A stretch of DNA of 64,000 bases from an uncultured Eubacterium sp. (GCA_910577225.1 CAJTMV010000015.1:1-64000); one strand, 5' to 3'; shown: positions 23,663-33,278, numbered from the stretch's first letter. Program-made: numbers and translations. Notes: generated by a model not told the origin, from the letters alone.

Positions 23663-23700
23663 GATGCAGATATAAAGCGAAAACCCTGCGTATCTGCATC
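23663..23700. repeat. 10-bp perfect inverted repeat after purE
   Basis: GATGCAGATA and TATCTGCATC are perfect arms with an 18-base loop. No T tract follows, so it is not a classic terminator but may protect the purE transcript's 3' end. The rest of the gap to hydF (about 215 bp) shows nothing clear. Confidence 0.5.
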
Positions 23701-23915
23701 TGATACAAAATAAAATATTACAGATATACTGACCGGAAGAGCTGCTGAAGGAAAGAAGAAGTCTGACAGATTTATTTACCATATGACAGGTAGATTCTTT
23801 TTGGTACAGTATTGCCGGAAAATCTTATGTGATATGGTTTTTTTGTCGTATGGAAGGTTTATGTAAGAATTCGGTGAAGTAAGAAAATAAAAACATCAGG
23901 GAGGGATGAAATACT

Positions 23916-25151
23916 ATGGGCACGACATTAAACGATACCCCCAGTGCAGACCGGACGCATATCGCTTTTTTTGGCAGAATGAACAGCGGAAAGTCTTCTC
24001 TGATCAACGCGCTGGCGGGGCAGCAGATTTCCATTGTATCCGGTGTCGGCGGGACGACGACCGATCTGGTTAAAAAACCGATGGAAATTCATGGCATCGG
24101 ACCATGCGTCCTGATTGATACGGCTGGGTTTGACGATCCCACCACTTTGGGCGCCAGCCGGATCCGTCTGACACAGCAGGCTGCGCAGCAGGCGGATCTG
24201 GCGGTGATCGTATGCTCGCCAGAATCCGCTGCGGCAGCAGAAGATGGGACGGAGCCGCTTGCAGAAGAAAAACGCTGGTATGATCTGCTGCAGAAAAAGA
24301 ATACGCCGGTAGTAGTTGTGTGCAATAAGACAGATCTTCCCGCGGCGACGAGCCGTCTGACCGATCAGATCGCCGCAGTATTTCTGACGCCGCCGATACA
24401 GACGAGCGCCGTCGCAAAAGAAGGGATTGCAGAGCTCAGACAGGCACTGACGGCAGCTGCCGCCGGTCTGCAGGATGCGCAGCGGATGATTACCGGAGAT
24501 CTTGTAACGTCACAGGATCTGGTGCTGCTGGTGATGCCGCAGGATATTCAGGCGCCGAAAGGCCGTCTGATTTTACCGCAGGTACAGACGCTGCGGGAGC
24601 TGCTCGATAAAAAGTGCCTGACGATGTGTACGACAACCGATCAGTTTGAACAGGCGCTGGCAGTATTGGCCCAGCCGCCTCGTCTGATTATTACGGACTC
24701 TCAGGCGTTTCAGACGATATATGAAAGAAAGCCGCAGCAAAGCCGCCTGACGTCGTTTTCCACATTGTTTGCCGCATACAAAGGGGATATTTCTTATTTC
24801 GTGCAGGGGGCGCGAACGATTGCGGCTTTGACGGAGCAGGATAAAGTACTGATTGCGGAATGCTGTACGCATGCGCCGCTGGAGGAAGATATCGGGCGTG
24901 TGAAGCTGCCGCGTCTGCTGCGCAAAAGGATTGGAGAAGGACTGACGATAGATCTTGTATCCGGTATGGATTTTCCAAACGATTTGTCCGCGTATCGTCT
25001 GGTCATTCAATGCGGCGCCTGCATGTTTAACCGTAAATATGTCATGTCCAGAGTAAACGCTGCCAAAGCGCAGAAGATACCAATGACAAATTACGGAGTA
25101 GCGATTGCGTATTTAAACGGCATTCTGGATAAAGTGGAACTGACACGGTAG
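23916..25151 (+). CDS. hydF: [FeFe]-hydrogenase maturation GTPase HydF
   Basis: HydF is the scaffold on which the 2Fe subcluster of the H-cluster is built before transfer to HydA. The GTPase domain shows FGRMNSGKSSLINAL (P-loop), GGTTTD, DTAGFDD and CNKTD. The C-terminal cluster-binding region has CCTHAPLEED and, about 50 residues on, IQCGACMFNRK (Cys-X2-Cys). Its 411 residues are the usual length. It is followed by a TM1266-type regulator and hydG; hydE and the hydrogenase itself are not in the window. Confidence 0.96.
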   Translation: MGTTLNDTPSADRTHIAFFGRMNSGKSSLINALAGQQISIVSGVGGTTTDLVKKPMEIHGIGPCVLIDTAGFDDPTTLGASRIRLTQQAAQQADLAVIVCSPESAAAAEDGTEPLAEEKRWYDLLQKKNTPVVVVCNKTDLPAATSRLTDQIAAVFLTPPIQTSAVAKEGIAELRQALTAAAAGLQDAQRMITGDLVTSQDLVLLVMPQDIQAPKGRLILPQVQTLRELLDKKCLTMCTTTDQFEQALAVLAQPPRLIITDSQAFQTIYERKPQQSRLTSFSTLFAAYKGDISYFVQGARTIAALTEQDKVLIAECCTHAPLEEDIGRVKLPRLLRKRIGEGLTIDLVSGMDFPNDLSAYRLVIQCGACMFNRKYVMSRVNAAKAQKIPMTNYGVAIAYLNGILDKVELTR

Positions 25152-25174
25152 CTGGGGACAAAAGGAGACCGAAC

Positions 25175-25438
25175 ATGGGAACAGAAGAAACAAAGCTGGC
25201 AGTCGTTGCGATTGTCGTGGAGCGGGAAGAAAGCGTTTGTGAATTAAACGAACTGCTTCATGGATGCAGCAATTATATTATCGGCAGGATGGGTATTCCG
25301 CACAGAGAACGCGGGGTATCGTTAATCAGCGTGGCAATGGACGCTCCGGCAGACGTTATCAGCGCGCTGTCCGGAAAACTGGGCAGAATCCGCGGAGTAT
25401 CTGCCAAGGTCGCATATTCCAGACTGCCGAATGGTTAA
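25175..25438 (+). CDS. TM1266-type putative regulator of the [FeFe]-hydrogenase system
   Basis: This 87-residue ferredoxin-fold protein resembles TM1266, described as an iron-only hydrogenase system regulator (VAIVVEREESVCELNELLHGCSNYIIGRMGIPHRERGVSLISVAMDAP in pattern). Members are almost always found beside hydE, hydF or hydG. It lacks a DNA-binding helix-turn-helix; the fold is of the NikR/ACT type. GGAG precedes the start. Confidence 0.9.
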   Translation: MGTEETKLAVVAIVVEREESVCELNELLHGCSNYIIGRMGIPHRERGVSLISVAMDAPADVISALSGKLGRIRGVSAKVAYSRLPNG

Positions 25439-25473
25439 CGGGTGAATAAAAACAGAAAGAAAGGACCAAACAT

Positions 25474-26892
25474 ATGTATAACATGATGTCTTCAAAAGCA
25501 GAAGAATTTATTAGTGACGAGGAAATTCAGGATTGCCTGGAGTACGCGCAGAAAAATAAAAATAACGCGGCTCTGATCGATGAAATATTAGAAAAAGCAA
25601 AAAAAATGAAAGGGCTGTCTCATAAGGAAGCGATTGTCCTGCTGGACTGTGAGCTGGAAGATAAAAACAAAGAAATCTGCAAACTGGCGGAAGAGATCAA
25701 ACAGGAGTTTTACGGCAACCGGATTGTAATGTTTGCGCCGTTGTATTTATCCAATTATTGCATTAACGGGTGTGAATACTGTCCGTATCATGCGAAAAAC
25801 AAGCATATTGCAAGAAAGAAGCTCACGCAGGAAGAAGTACGGCGCGAAGTGATCGCACTGCAGGATATGGGACACAAAAGGCTTGCGCTGGAGGCCGGAG
25901 AGGATCCGGTCAATAATCCGCTGGAATACATCCTGGACTGCATTCATACCATTTACAGCATCAAACATAAAAACGGAGCGATCCGGCGGGTAAATGTAAA
26001 TATTGCGGCTACGACTGTGGAAAACTACAGAAAACTAAAAGAAGCCGGTATCGGTACTTACATACTGTTTCAGGAAACCTATCACAAAAAACAGTATGAA
26101 AAACTGCATCCGACCGGGCCAAAGAGCGATTATGCATATCATACAGAAGCGATGGACCGCGCGATGGACGGCGGGATCGATGATGTCGGACTGGGCGTGC
26201 TGTTCGGCCTGAATAATTACCGGTATGACTTTACAGGCATTCTGATGCATGCAGAACATCTGGAGGCCTGCAAAGGCGTCGGGCCGCATACGATCAGCGT
26301 ACCGCGTGTCCGTCGGGCCGACGATATCGATCCGGATGTATTTGATAATGGCATCTCCGATGAGATGTTTGAAAAAATCGTAGCATGCATCCGCATTGCA
26401 GTGCCGTATACAGGAATGATCGTATCTACGAGAGAATCTGCGCAGACACGTAAAAAGGTACTTCATCTTGGTATTTCGCAGATCAGCGGCGGTTCCAGAA
26501 CGAGTGTCGGCGGTTATTATGAGGAAGAGGCAGAAGAGGATAACTCGGCACAGTTCGATGTCAGCGACCGCCGGACGCTTGGAGAGGTCGTACGCTGGCT
26601 GATGGAGCTTGGATACGTACCGAGCTTTTGCACAGCCTGTTACCGTGCCGGACGTACCGGAGACCGTTTTATGGAGCTGTTAAAGAGCAGACAGATTGTA
26701 AACTGCTGTCATCCGAATGCATTAATGACGCTGAAAGAATTTCTCGAAGACTATGCAGATCCGCAGACGAAGCAGATCGGGGAAAAGCTGATTGCAGAAG
26801 AATTAAAGAAGATTCCAAATGATACGGTCCGCAAAAAGGCGGAGGAGTATATTCAGAACATTCAAAATGGAGAACGGGATTTTCGCTTTTAA
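25474..26892 (+). CDS. hydG: [FeFe]-hydrogenase maturation radical SAM enzyme HydG
   Basis: HydG cleaves tyrosine to make the CO and cyanide ligands of the H-cluster. The radical SAM motif C-X3-C-X2-C is seen at Cys96, Cys100 and Cys103 (CINGCEYC). The C-terminal motif C-X2-C-X22-C that binds the dangler iron cluster is intact (CTAC...NCC). The 472-residue length is typical. It is the last gene of the hydF unit and is followed by a terminator. Confidence 0.97.
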   Translation: MYNMMSSKAEEFISDEEIQDCLEYAQKNKNNAALIDEILEKAKKMKGLSHKEAIVLLDCELEDKNKEICKLAEEIKQEFYGNRIVMFAPLYLSNYCINGCEYCPYHAKNKHIARKKLTQEEVRREVIALQDMGHKRLALEAGEDPVNNPLEYILDCIHTIYSIKHKNGAIRRVNVNIAATTVENYRKLKEAGIGTYILFQETYHKKQYEKLHPTGPKSDYAYHTEAMDRAMDGGIDDVGLGVLFGLNNYRYDFTGILMHAEHLEACKGVGPHTISVPRVRRADDIDPDVFDNGISDEMFEKIVACIRIAVPYTGMIVSTRESAQTRKKVLHLGISQISGGSRTSVGGYYEEEAEEDNSAQFDVSDRRTLGEVVRWLMELGYVPSFCTACYRAGRTGDRFMELLKSRQIVNCCHPNALMTLKEFLEDYADPQTKQIGEKLIAEELKKIPNDTVRKKAEEYIQNIQNGERDFRF

Positions 26893-26948
26893 CGGCAGCT
26901 TCTTCTAAGAATAAGAACGGTTCAAAATATTATAAGTAAATGTTACCT

Positions 26949-26993
26949 AAAATCCAGCACTTCGCGCAGGCGATGATCAGGTGCTGGATTTTA
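26949..26993 (+). terminator. Intrinsic terminator after hydG
   Basis: AAAATCCAGCAC pairs with GTGCTGGATTTT across an internal loop. Confidence 0.8.
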
Positions 26994-27148
26994 ATATTGT
27001 ACACACGGCAGGTTCCACAGTTACTGTTCGCACAGTTCTTTTGACAGAAATTTCAAAACAGGTAGAAATAACCGGGGGATCTGATGTATAATTATAATAA
27101 ATCTTATCTGACGGAAACCAGGCGTGCAGATAGGAAAGGAGATTGCTG

Positions 27149-27613
27149 ATGTTTTTTCTAATTGTGATTGGAATGATCTTTTTTACGGAATACTATATAA
27201 AAGGACATATGGATCGTGTTCGTACGCTGCAGGAACAGCGGCCGCTTGCCAAAGGAAGGATCATACTGAAAAAATATTATAATTACGGAACTGCGGGCAG
27301 TTTGTTTCGTGCGTATCCGAAAGCGGTCCGGTTTGTTCATGCGTCAGCGCTGACGTTTGTCAGCGGCGTATTATGTTATGTACTGCCGCAGAGGAAAGCG
27401 GTATCTGTAAAGACCGGACTGTCATTTCTGGCTGGCGGAGGGCTGAGTAATCTGTATGACCGGATGCAAAAAGGATATGTTGTGGATTATGTCAGTTTTG
27501 GATTTGGTCCGAAACGATTTCAAAAGCTGGTATTTAATCTGGCAGATTTTTTTGTGTTTGCAGGCATCTTTTTGTGCCTGTTCTCGTATTTTAAGAAAGA
27601 AGGTCATGCATAA
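27149..27613 (+). CDS. lspA: Signal peptidase II (lipoprotein signal peptidase) family protein
   Basis: This 154-residue protein has four predicted helices and the two Asp motifs of LspA: GGGLSNLYDRMQKGYVVDY and FNLADFFVFAG, with the catalytic Asp pair in DY and AD. LspA cleaves prolipoproteins after lipidation, and several lipoproteins are encoded in this window. The start is ATG 27149 after AAAGGAG. The N-terminal part is more divergent than usual, so it may be a second LspA-like copy. It overlaps the MATE gene by one base. Confidence 0.8.
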   Translation: MFFLIVIGMIFFTEYYIKGHMDRVRTLQEQRPLAKGRIILKKYYNYGTAGSLFRAYPKAVRFVHASALTFVSGVLCYVLPQRKAVSVKTGLSFLAGGGLSNLYDRMQKGYVVDYVSFGFGPKRFQKLVFNLADFFVFAGIFLCLFSYFKKEGHA

Positions 27614-29007
27614 TGATGGAAGTACAAAAGACAGAACAAAGTGAAAATCCGCTGGGTACGCAGCCAGTCAGCAGACTGTTGGCAGAGTTTGCGATTCCAA
27701 GCATTATCGCGATGCTGGTCAGCGCTTTGTATAATATTGTGGATCAGTTTTTTATTGGACATTACGTGGGGATGCTTGGAAACGCGGCGACAAACGTAGC
27801 GTTTCCGCTGACGATGAGCTGTACGGCGATCTCCCTGATGTGCGGGATCGGCGGAGCGGCAAATTTTAATCTGAATATGGGACGTGGAAATCAGGAAAAA
27901 GCGGCCAGATACGCGGGGAACGCGGTTTTAATGACGCTTGCCATCGGCGTGCTGCTTAGCGTTTTCACGAAAATATTTTTACAGCCGATGATGGTTGCTT
28001 TTGGGGCGACTGACCAGACGCTTGCATATTCGCTGACGTATACGGGGATTACTTCTTTGGGATTTCCGTTTCTGATTTTTACGACCGGAGGATCCAATCT
28101 GGTCAGAGCAGACGGCAGTCCGCGCTTTTCGATGCTTTGCACGCTGATTGGGGCGATCGTGAATACAGCGTTGGACGCATTGTTTATGATACAGTTTCAG
28201 CTCGGCATTCAGGGCGCCGCGTGGGCGACTGTAATTGGACAGGTTGTTTCGGCTGCGCTTGTTGCGGTATATCTGACAAGATTTAAAACGGTTGCGCTAA
28301 AGCGGGAGTGTTTTCGGCCAAAGGCAGCCTGCTGGGGCAATATTGCCAGACTGGGAATGTCGCCCTGTATCAATCAGCTGGCGATGATGGCTGTGCAGAT
28401 CGTGCTGAATAATGTGCTGACTTTTTATGGCGGACAGTCGCAATACGGCGGAGATATTCCGCTTGCCTGTGCAGGAATTATTTCCAAAGTCGGAATGATG
28501 TTCTTTTCGATTGTAATCGGGATCTCACAGGGCATGCAGCCGATTGTCAGCTTTAATTACGGGGCGAAGCAGTATACGCGCGTTTTGGAGGCCGTATGGA
28601 AATCGATCGCCTGTGCGACAGTGATTTCGATTGCTGCATTTTTCTGTTTTCAGATGTTTCCGAGACAAATCATTGGATTATTCGGGCAGGAAAGTGAAGC
28701 GTATTTTCAGTTTGCGGAACGGTATTTTAGAATTTATATGTTTTTTACCTTTGCCAATCAGTTTCAGCCGATTGTGGCAAATATGTATACGTCGATTGGC
28801 AAGGCGGCTGCAGGGGCGTTTATGTCTCTGACCAGACAGATTTTATTTTTAATGCCGCTGCTCATTTTTTTACCGAAATTTTTCGGTCTGGAAGGTGCGA
28901 TGTATGCGGCTCCGATTGCTGATTTTGTAGCGTTTTTTGTTGCGGGGACAATGCTGATGCGGGAAACACGTCTGTTAAAGAACGCTGTGAACAAAGAAGC
29001 TGTCTGA
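27613..29007 (+). CDS. MATE family efflux transporter
   Basis: This 464-residue protein has the 12-helix MATE layout with NIVDQFFIGHYVGMLGNAATNVAFP and the LVRADGSPRFSMLCTLIGAIVNTALD segment. It is closer to the clostridial MepA-like group than the first MATE protein in the window. It starts at ATGATG in a TAATG junction with the LspA-like gene, so the two are co-translated. No regulator is adjacent. Confidence 0.93.
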   Translation: MMEVQKTEQSENPLGTQPVSRLLAEFAIPSIIAMLVSALYNIVDQFFIGHYVGMLGNAATNVAFPLTMSCTAISLMCGIGGAANFNLNMGRGNQEKAARYAGNAVLMTLAIGVLLSVFTKIFLQPMMVAFGATDQTLAYSLTYTGITSLGFPFLIFTTGGSNLVRADGSPRFSMLCTLIGAIVNTALDALFMIQFQLGIQGAAWATVIGQVVSAALVAVYLTRFKTVALKRECFRPKAACWGNIARLGMSPCINQLAMMAVQIVLNNVLTFYGGQSQYGGDIPLACAGIISKVGMMFFSIVIGISQGMQPIVSFNYGAKQYTRVLEAVWKSIACATVISIAAFFCFQMFPRQIIGLFGQESEAYFQFAERYFRIYMFFTFANQFQPIVANMYTSIGKAAAGAFMSLTRQILFLMPLLIFLPKFFGLEGAMYAAPIADFVAFFVAGTMLMRETRLLKNAVNKEAV

Positions 29008-29062
29008 CGGCAGACATGTCGCCCGGCTTGTTTTGACAGGTCTGTAGGAGGAAAAGCTGACA

Positions 29063-30838
29063 TTACTTTGTCCTCTCACAGACCTCTTCTTTTGATAACA
29101 GAACGCATTGTTTTTCCCGAATCGTATATACCCGTTTGCAAATATGAAGCACAGAAGGCCTGTGCGTCGTTACGATACATGTGCGCGGATAACGATCCTG
29201 CATAATATTGTGCAGGACGCTGCGTTCCGTTGCTTCGTCCAGTGCAGAGGTCGCTTCGTCCAGCAGAAGGATCGGCGACTGACGCAGCAGTGCACGCGCG
29301 ATCGACAGGCGCTGCGACTGTCCCTCGGAAAAGCCGCCGCCGCGTTCTTTGATCATACTGTGGATGCCATTCGGCAGTTTTTGCACAAAATCCCAGGCAC
29401 AGGCGAGTTTCAGCGCCGTGATAATCTGCGCGTCTGAAGCGTCCGGCTTTACGTTTCGCATATTTTGCGCGATTGTACCGGAGAACATCGTATTACCCTG
29501 CGGGACGTAAGAAAACAGTCTGCGTGCGGATGGTGTCAGGGCGATGGCGGCGTCAGGATCGTTCCCGTACAGCATAATCTCGCCAGCCTGCGGCTGAATC
29601 AGAGACAGGAGCAGGCGGATCATCGTCGTCTTGCCTTCGCCGGAAGGACCGACCAGAGCGATCGTTTCGTGCGGATGCGCTTCCAGAGAGGCAGCGGTAA
29701 ACACCTGTGTACCGGTTTTGTACGTATAGGCGATCTTATGGACGGATAAATGGATGCCGTCTTTGCCATGCTGTTCATAAAAAGTCTGTACCGTCTGATC
29801 GTGACTGTAATCTTCACAAGGCATTTCAATAATATCCATCAGTCGTCCGGCAGAAGTTGTCAGACTAATGATCATCGGCACGAGAGAAGTCAGATTATGC
29901 AGCGATCCGGTCAGAGTTCCTGACAGTGTTAAAAACATGGTCATCGTTCCATAAGAAATGGCGCCGCTCCAGACACGATAAATCCCCCAGCCATAGGACA
30001 GGTAGGACACGAGCAGAGCGACTGTGGATAACAGTACGGATGTGCCTATGGACATTTTCTGAAAGTCCAGACGCATCGTAATATATTCTTTCTGCAGCTC
30101 TTTTAACCGTTCGACATATAACCGGATCAGATCGAACGCTTTGATGGTCTGGATATTGGAAAATGTTTCCTGGTTGAATCCGGACATTTTGGCGCCCATC
30201 GCGGCGCTGCGTTCATTGTTGTTTACCATGCGTCCAAGCAGCGTTTTGGAAAGAATCAGACTTACCGGCATACCTAAAAAAGCGAATATGGCAAAGGTTG
30301 CGTCATAATACATGACCATCGCAAAAGCACTGATAAATCGGAAAAGATAGATGATCGCATTAGGCAGAAAATTCAGCACGCCTCCGGAAATGTTCGAAGC
30401 GTCCGAATTCCAGCGGGTCAGCAGATCTCCGGTATGATAGCTGGTCAGAGATTCCCAGTCTGTTACGAGAATTTTTGCAAAAATATCCGCCTTGATTTCG
30501 GCGTCTGTTTTCATACTCAGATAGCCGGAGGCATAGTCAGATAACTGGCTGATCAGAGTCGTACCGATATTCAGTCCGATCATCATGCAAAAGGTCTGTA
30601 TGATTGCGCCCGATTCGTGACCGGTTATCATATCTACGAGATCTCTGGAAACCATGCTGGATAACAGTCCGACCACGCTGCCGAACATACCAAGCAGCGT
30701 GTAAAAGAGCATAATCAGCCGGTAGCGCCTGACATAGCGATAGATCCAGAGCGTCTGGCGCTTCATTTCGCGCAGGCGGCCGGCTTTGACACGGCCGATC
30801 AAAAAAACGATTTTATCTTTTAACTGAGCGTTCATCAT
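29063..30838 (-). CDS. ABC transporter with fused permease and ATPase, probable peptide exporter
   Basis: This 591-residue type I exporter half has six helices (about residues 30-330) and a nucleotide-binding domain with GPSGEGKTT (Walker A), FSEGQSQRLSIARALL (signature) and ILLLDEATSALD (Walker B). There is no N-terminal C39 peptidase domain. It starts 15 bases after the 144-residue protein gene and probably exports that product or a processed part of it; a general lipid or drug exporter cannot be excluded. Confidence 0.9.
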   Translation of the reverse strand: MMNAQLKDKIVFLIGRVKAGRLREMKRQTLWIYRYVRRYRLIMLFYTLLGMFGSVVGLLSSMVSRDLVDMITGHESGAIIQTFCMMIGLNIGTTLISQLSDYASGYLSMKTDAEIKADIFAKILVTDWESLTSYHTGDLLTRWNSDASNISGGVLNFLPNAIIYLFRFISAFAMVMYYDATFAIFAFLGMPVSLILSKTLLGRMVNNNERSAAMGAKMSGFNQETFSNIQTIKAFDLIRLYVERLKELQKEYITMRLDFQKMSIGTSVLLSTVALLVSYLSYGWGIYRVWSGAISYGTMTMFLTLSGTLTGSLHNLTSLVPMIISLTTSAGRLMDIIEMPCEDYSHDQTVQTFYEQHGKDGIHLSVHKIAYTYKTGTQVFTAASLEAHPHETIALVGPSGEGKTTMIRLLLSLIQPQAGEIMLYGNDPDAAIALTPSARRLFSYVPQGNTMFSGTIAQNMRNVKPDASDAQIITALKLACAWDFVQKLPNGIHSMIKERGGGFSEGQSQRLSIARALLRQSPILLLDEATSALDEATERSVLHNIMQDRYPRTCIVTTHRPSVLHICKRVYTIREKQCVLLSKEEVCERTK

Positions 30839-30853
30839 AACAAACGATCGTTA

Positions 30854-31288
30854 TCAATGCTGTCCGCAGTCGCCGTTGCATGCCAGTAACGCGGATGGAT
30901 CGGCAAGTCCTGCCTCGGACGTTACAATAACGTCTCCAAGGCCGACGTTATCTCCGGCGTTATTGTGATAAGCGTATTCGATGGCAAGACGGGAAGTGCC
31001 GCTCCCGCCGGCCAGCGCTCCGTTTGAAGAGACATATTCCACCGGCTGGTTGAATGTCAGATATAACATCTGGCCCCCACTGTGATGGCCGTCGCCCTGG
31101 TCTGCAACATGTCTGGCGTTGACCTGAATGCGGTAGTCTCCGCGGCCGGTTTCTGGTCTCTGGTGAATATTTGCGGTTACGACGTAACAGTCGGTTCTGC
31201 CGCCGCTATCTGCAGATCCGCTTGCGGCATATACGCCTTCAGCCAGATTGTCATTTGCAATAACGATTGGTTTTTCGTAAGTTTTCAT
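30854..31288 (-). CDS. 144-residue protein with leader-peptide-like N-terminus, possible exported substrate
   Basis: The first 24 residues (MKTYEKPIVIANDNLAEGVY then AASG) look like a peptide leader ending in small residues. The rest is Gly/Asn-rich with beta-strand patterns and three Cys (34, 137, 141), ending ACNGDCGQH. There is no standard signal peptide. The gene has its own promoter (31353-31381) and lies directly before the ABC exporter, with a PqqD-HprK fusion upstream and a Ser-His peptidase across the divergent gap. I do not recognise the family; it is the best candidate substrate of the module. Confidence 0.6.
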   Translation of the reverse strand: MKTYEKPIVIANDNLAEGVYAASGSADSGGRTDCYVVTANIHQRPETGRGDYRIQVNARHVADQGDGHHSGGQMLYLTFNQPVEYVSSNGALAGGSGTSRLAIEYAYHNNAGDNVGLGDVIVTSEAGLADPSALLACNGDCGQH

Positions 31289-31352
31289 ATTTTATCCCTT
31301 TCTTTTCAGAGGTTTCAGTTTAAGCATCTTATGGAGTCTTTTAATTTCTGTA

Positions 31353-31381
31353 AGTGTAGCATAAATCGATGTGGCAGTAAA
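31353..31381 (-). promoter_or_regulatory. Promoter for the 144-residue protein and exporter
   Basis: On the minus strand TTTACT (31376-31381) and TACACT (31353-31358) are spaced by 17 bp, about 60 bases before the start codon. Confidence 0.55.
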
Positions 31382-31468
31382 TAAAAAACAGTTTCATTGT
31401 TTTCGCAATTTGAGGCAGATTTTACACAAACGCCTGTTTTTTGTCTGCAAAGTCTGCTGGATATTGCG

Positions 31469-32623
31469 TTACATTTTATCGTCGATCCATTGTCTGGCCG
31501 CTGTTACGGCGGATGGATGTCTGGTACATTTCAGCAGACCGATCGGGATAGATGCCGCAAGCGCTGACAGGAAATCCAGACCAGACTGCAGCATGGACGC
31601 GTCCCATGTCGGTGAAATCAGTCTTTGCGAGGTTCGAAGTATTTTCTGGTCAGCGGAAAGGTCCATACACAGATCGCGGCTGCCGCGCTCCAGCAGCAAA
31701 ATGCCTCCAAGCGGATAGGTTTCGGTATGCGAAATACCGGAAGTACCGCACCAGGGAATGCCATAAATGACAGGGATCCCGTCGGATAATGCAAGCATGT
31801 TCAAATCGCCGTTTAATACAGGCGTCTGGTACAGCTGCTGCCACAGATTCGTATGCGTGGACTTTCCCATACCGGAACGTCCGGAAAACAGCCAGGCTTT
31901 TTCACGATAAAGAATCGAGGCCGAATGCAGGACGTAGCAGTTTTGTTTTTGCGCGGCGTATAAAAACAGCAGCCGGATGATGTGAAACAGTTGCTGCGCA
32001 TCAGAATCGTTTACAGGCGGCCGGTAACAAACGGCTGCAAAACGGCCGTTTTTTGCCAAATGAGCAGCGGGAACCTGCGGCATCTGCGGAAACTGCAGCA
32101 GATAACCGGAGTCTGTTTCCAGGACACATAGCTGGGGATGCTGTACGAGCAGACTGCCATGTTCTGGCAGCAAAAGCGCATCGTGACGGCACACGATGGT
32201 AAGATCCGCGTCTGCACATTCCGGAGTCTGAAACGCCAGCAGTTCTTCTGCAAAAATCTGGCGGGGACCGGACAGCTTTATCTGCACCGGCCCGATTTTT
32301 AAAAACAGGCATTCGGATTTGGCGCCCGGCAATACCGGTTCTTCATCGTCAGAAAGAAGAATGTGGCGCAGGAACAGCTGATTGAGAAAATCATTCATAT
32401 CCCGCTCCAGCTGGGCGGTTTCATCCGAAGAAGCCTCGTAGCGGCTGGTAAAACGTGCGAGTAATTGCGCGCGGTCAGAGACTTCGTCCAGTGTTTCCCA
32501 TAAAAATACGCCGCTTTCATTGATCTGAATGCCGCGCATCTGATCGGCGGCTGCCTGTCCGTGCGGAAGCAGATATGGAATGTTTTGAATATTGCATAAA
32601 GAATAACATGGATTTTTTTTCAT
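31469..32623 (-). CDS. PqqD-like domain fused to an HPr-kinase-like domain
   Basis: Residues about 1-95 resemble PqqD (NIPYLLPHGQAAADQMRGIQINESGVFLWETL), a leader-peptide-binding fold. Residues about 230-385 resemble HPr kinase with the P-loop GRSGMGKST (248-256) and YGIPWCGTSG. The middle (100-225) is unassigned. HprK-like kinases occur in lasso-peptide clusters, where one phosphorylates the peptide's C-terminal Ser, and are also common near PF14907 nucleotidyltransferases. It lies upstream of the 144-residue protein on the same strand. Its N-terminus is Met-Lys-Lys just after a GGGACC-type weak site. Confidence 0.82.
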   Translation of the reverse strand: MKKNPCYSLCNIQNIPYLLPHGQAAADQMRGIQINESGVFLWETLDEVSDRAQLLARFTSRYEASSDETAQLERDMNDFLNQLFLRHILLSDDEEPVLPGAKSECLFLKIGPVQIKLSGPRQIFAEELLAFQTPECADADLTIVCRHDALLLPEHGSLLVQHPQLCVLETDSGYLLQFPQMPQVPAAHLAKNGRFAAVCYRPPVNDSDAQQLFHIIRLLFLYAAQKQNCYVLHSASILYREKAWLFSGRSGMGKSTHTNLWQQLYQTPVLNGDLNMLALSDGIPVIYGIPWCGTSGISHTETYPLGGILLLERGSRDLCMDLSADQKILRTSQRLISPTWDASMLQSGLDFLSALAASIPIGLLKCTRHPSAVTAARQWIDDKM

Positions 32624-32711
32624 CGGTCGGGTCCCTTCGGTTGGTTTATCATCATGGAACAGTTTTGTATCCGAAAATCAGAGATGCATTTGCAATCGGA
32701 TTTTTTTACTA

Positions 32712-32737
32712 TAGCATTTTCGGAGAAAAAATGCTAC
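32712..32737. repeat. Inverted repeat in the divergent promoter region
   Basis: TAGCATTTT and AAAATGCTA form 9-bp arms around CGGAGAA, between the PqqD-HprK and S26-type peptidase genes. It overlaps a possible plus-strand promoter (TTGCAA at 32690, TAGCAT at 32712), so it may be an operator. Confidence 0.45.
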
Positions 32738-32781
32738 GATAAACGATATGAAATTTTTGGTTATGCAAAAGGAGAACGATC

Positions 32782-33231
32782 ATGGTACACAATCAGGTTC
32801 CAAAACAGGATATCGAACAGCTGCTGCGGCATGGGCATTCCGTCCGTATATTTCCAAAGGGGTACAGTATGTATCCGATGTTTGTACCAGACAGAGATGA
32901 GGCAGTGATTCGTCCAATCACCGATACGACCAGGTTAAGACGCGCAGACGTTGTCTTATACCGCAGGGAAGAGAGCATACTGGTGCTGCACCGGATCTGG
33001 AAGGTTACTGCCGACGGTATTTACCTGGTCGGAGATCGTCAGACACAGATCGAAGGACCGTTGCATCCGGGGCAAATGCGTGGTATACTGACGTCATTTG
33101 TCAGAAAGGGACGGGAAATATCCGTTTGTCATCCGGCTTATATTTTTTACAGCCGCCTTTGGCTGATTTTACGGCCCTTCCGGCATCATGTGGGGAAAAT
33201 CGTACATTTTTTTGTACGAAAAATAATTTAG
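32782..33231 (+). CDS. S24/S26-type peptidase with Ser-His dyad
   Basis: This 149-residue protein has the signal-peptidase fold core: Ser29 in PKGYSMYPMF and His70 in VLHRIW, the Ser-His arrangement of SipW/archaeal S26B enzymes rather than Ser-Lys. GDRQTQIEGPL fits the third conserved box. A hydrophobic C-terminal segment (about residues 118-132) may anchor it. It likely cleaves an exported or leader-bearing protein. A strong AAAGGAG site precedes it. It is the first gene of the plus-strand operon that runs through PqqD into the Pel-type genes. Confidence 0.8.
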   Translation: MVHNQVPKQDIEQLLRHGHSVRIFPKGYSMYPMFVPDRDEAVIRPITDTTRLRRADVVLYRREESILVLHRIWKVTADGIYLVGDRQTQIEGPLHPGQMRGILTSFVRKGREISVCHPAYIFYSRLWLILRPFRHHVGKIVHFFVRKII

Positions 33232-33278
33232 TATGTTATAATCGAATGCATGATACGAAACGGAGGCAGGAGCAGGGT

